From contig CAIVOW010000149.1 in the NCBI GenBank assembly GCA_903907665.1, positions 1 to 15,741 of the forward strand: 15,741 nt of DNA, read 5' to 3'. The notes under the pieces are model-generated. The model saw nothing but the letters and a program-made list of their open reading frames with translations, was not told where the DNA came from and did not search any database. This document shows positions 15,601 to 15,741 of the stretch, in pieces; within the stretch, counting starts at the first letter, position 1; every line of letters begins with the position of its first letter. Source of the stretch: an uncultured Actinomycetes bacterium (GTDB lineage: Bacteria; Actinomycetota; Actinomycetes; Nanopelagicales; Nanopelagicaceae). The translations under genes were made by a program, and so were the position numbers.

Positions 15601-15626
15601 TGAATCGCGACGGGTTTTCCGGAGAC
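15601..15626 (-). repeat. Terminal inverted repeat of an IS3-family element
   Basis: On the plus strand the stretch starts TGAATCGCGACGGG and continues to GGAGAC. IS3-family elements end in TG...CA, and this start with a GGAGAC inner end is typical of actinobacterial members. It begins right after the amidase start region and runs into the transposase stop codon, as expected for the downstream end of the element. The other end and the target duplication lie outside the window. Confidence 0.6.
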
Positions 15627-15741
15627 TAAATCGTTTCCAAAACGGCCAGACTTTCTGACTCGTTGGATTCATAGTAGGCGGCTTCGAACTCGGCGGGAGG
15701 CACGTAGTCCAGTGCCTCGTGAATTCGCCGGTTATTGAACC
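15626..15741 (-). CDS. IS3-family transposase OrfB, C-terminal end (partial at window edge)
   Basis: The last 37 codons of a minus-strand frame read FNNRRIHEALDYVPPAEFEA and on to LAVLETI, then a TAG stop. The N-x-RR-x-H-x-xL-x-Y-x-P-x-EFE pattern is the conserved C terminus of the rve (DDE) integrase domain in IS3-family OrfB. The gene continues past the window edge, so its integrity, and the catalytic DDE residues, cannot be judged. Confidence 0.9.
   Translation of the reverse strand, partial: FNNRRIHEALDYVPPAEFEAAYYESNESESLAVLETI

Larger units (their letters stand above)
15601..15741 (-). mobile_element. IS3-family insertion sequence, one end
   Basis: The transposase tail and the terminal repeat together mark the downstream end of an IS3-family element whose body lies beyond the window. 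It was inserted immediately upstream of the amidase gene in the same orientation, so transcription running out of the element could drive the amidase. Confidence 0.75.

Noticed and set aside
1..15741. CRISPR array, retron, or toxin-antitoxin pair
   Set aside because: No regular repeat-spacer series, reverse transcriptase, or small toxin/antitoxin gene pair is seen on either strand.

Overview
The window looks like an accessory (defence-type) island from an actinobacterium. The pointers are a 71-nt tRNA-Gly(CCC) with no encoded CCA, frequent GTG/TTG starts, and an IS3-family transposase tail at the far end. The phylum is an inference from these features; no housekeeping protein is present to fix a genus. 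Base composition of the island genes is close to half G+C, while the first 64 bases and the tRNA are more GC-rich.

Layout: (1) tRNA-Gly at 65-135 with a short regulatory-looking region behind it (136-401). (2) A five-gene, tightly overlapping plus-strand operon (402-5864): a DNA-binding protein with duplicated winged-helix and HNH-associated repeats; a Z1-type superfamily II helicase; a ParB/Srx-like protein; a PD-(D/E)XK-like protein with a QC-type third motif; and a 93-residue protein. (3) A five-gene minus-strand operon (13752-5957) that converges on it: an SRA-like plus PD-(D/E)XK nuclease, a MORC/MutL-like GHKL ATPase, a second and larger Z1 helicase, a DUF4420-type PD-(D/E)XK protein, and a C5-cytosine DNA methyltransferase. 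(4) A 367-bp intergenic region, an amidase-signature hydrolase, and the end of an IS3-family element that stops 2 bp short of the amidase start codon.

The minus-strand operon matches the MORC-ATPase/Z1-helicase/methylase restriction-modification-like systems that Iyer, Abhiman and Aravind (2008) predicted from comparative genomics. The plus-strand operon is less familiar. It has its own Z1 helicase, but ParB-like and QC-nuclease-like proteins replace the ATPase, methylase and DUF4420 nuclease. The strongest link between the two operons is that the 93-residue last protein of the plus operon is homologous along its whole length to the first 100 residues of the MORC-like ATPase in the minus operon (about 38 of 93 positions identical in a hand alignment). 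A shared Z1 motor type and a shared small domain, used alone in one operon and fused to a GHKL ATPase in the other, suggest two related or cooperating DNA-targeting systems. Only one of them carries a methyltransferase.
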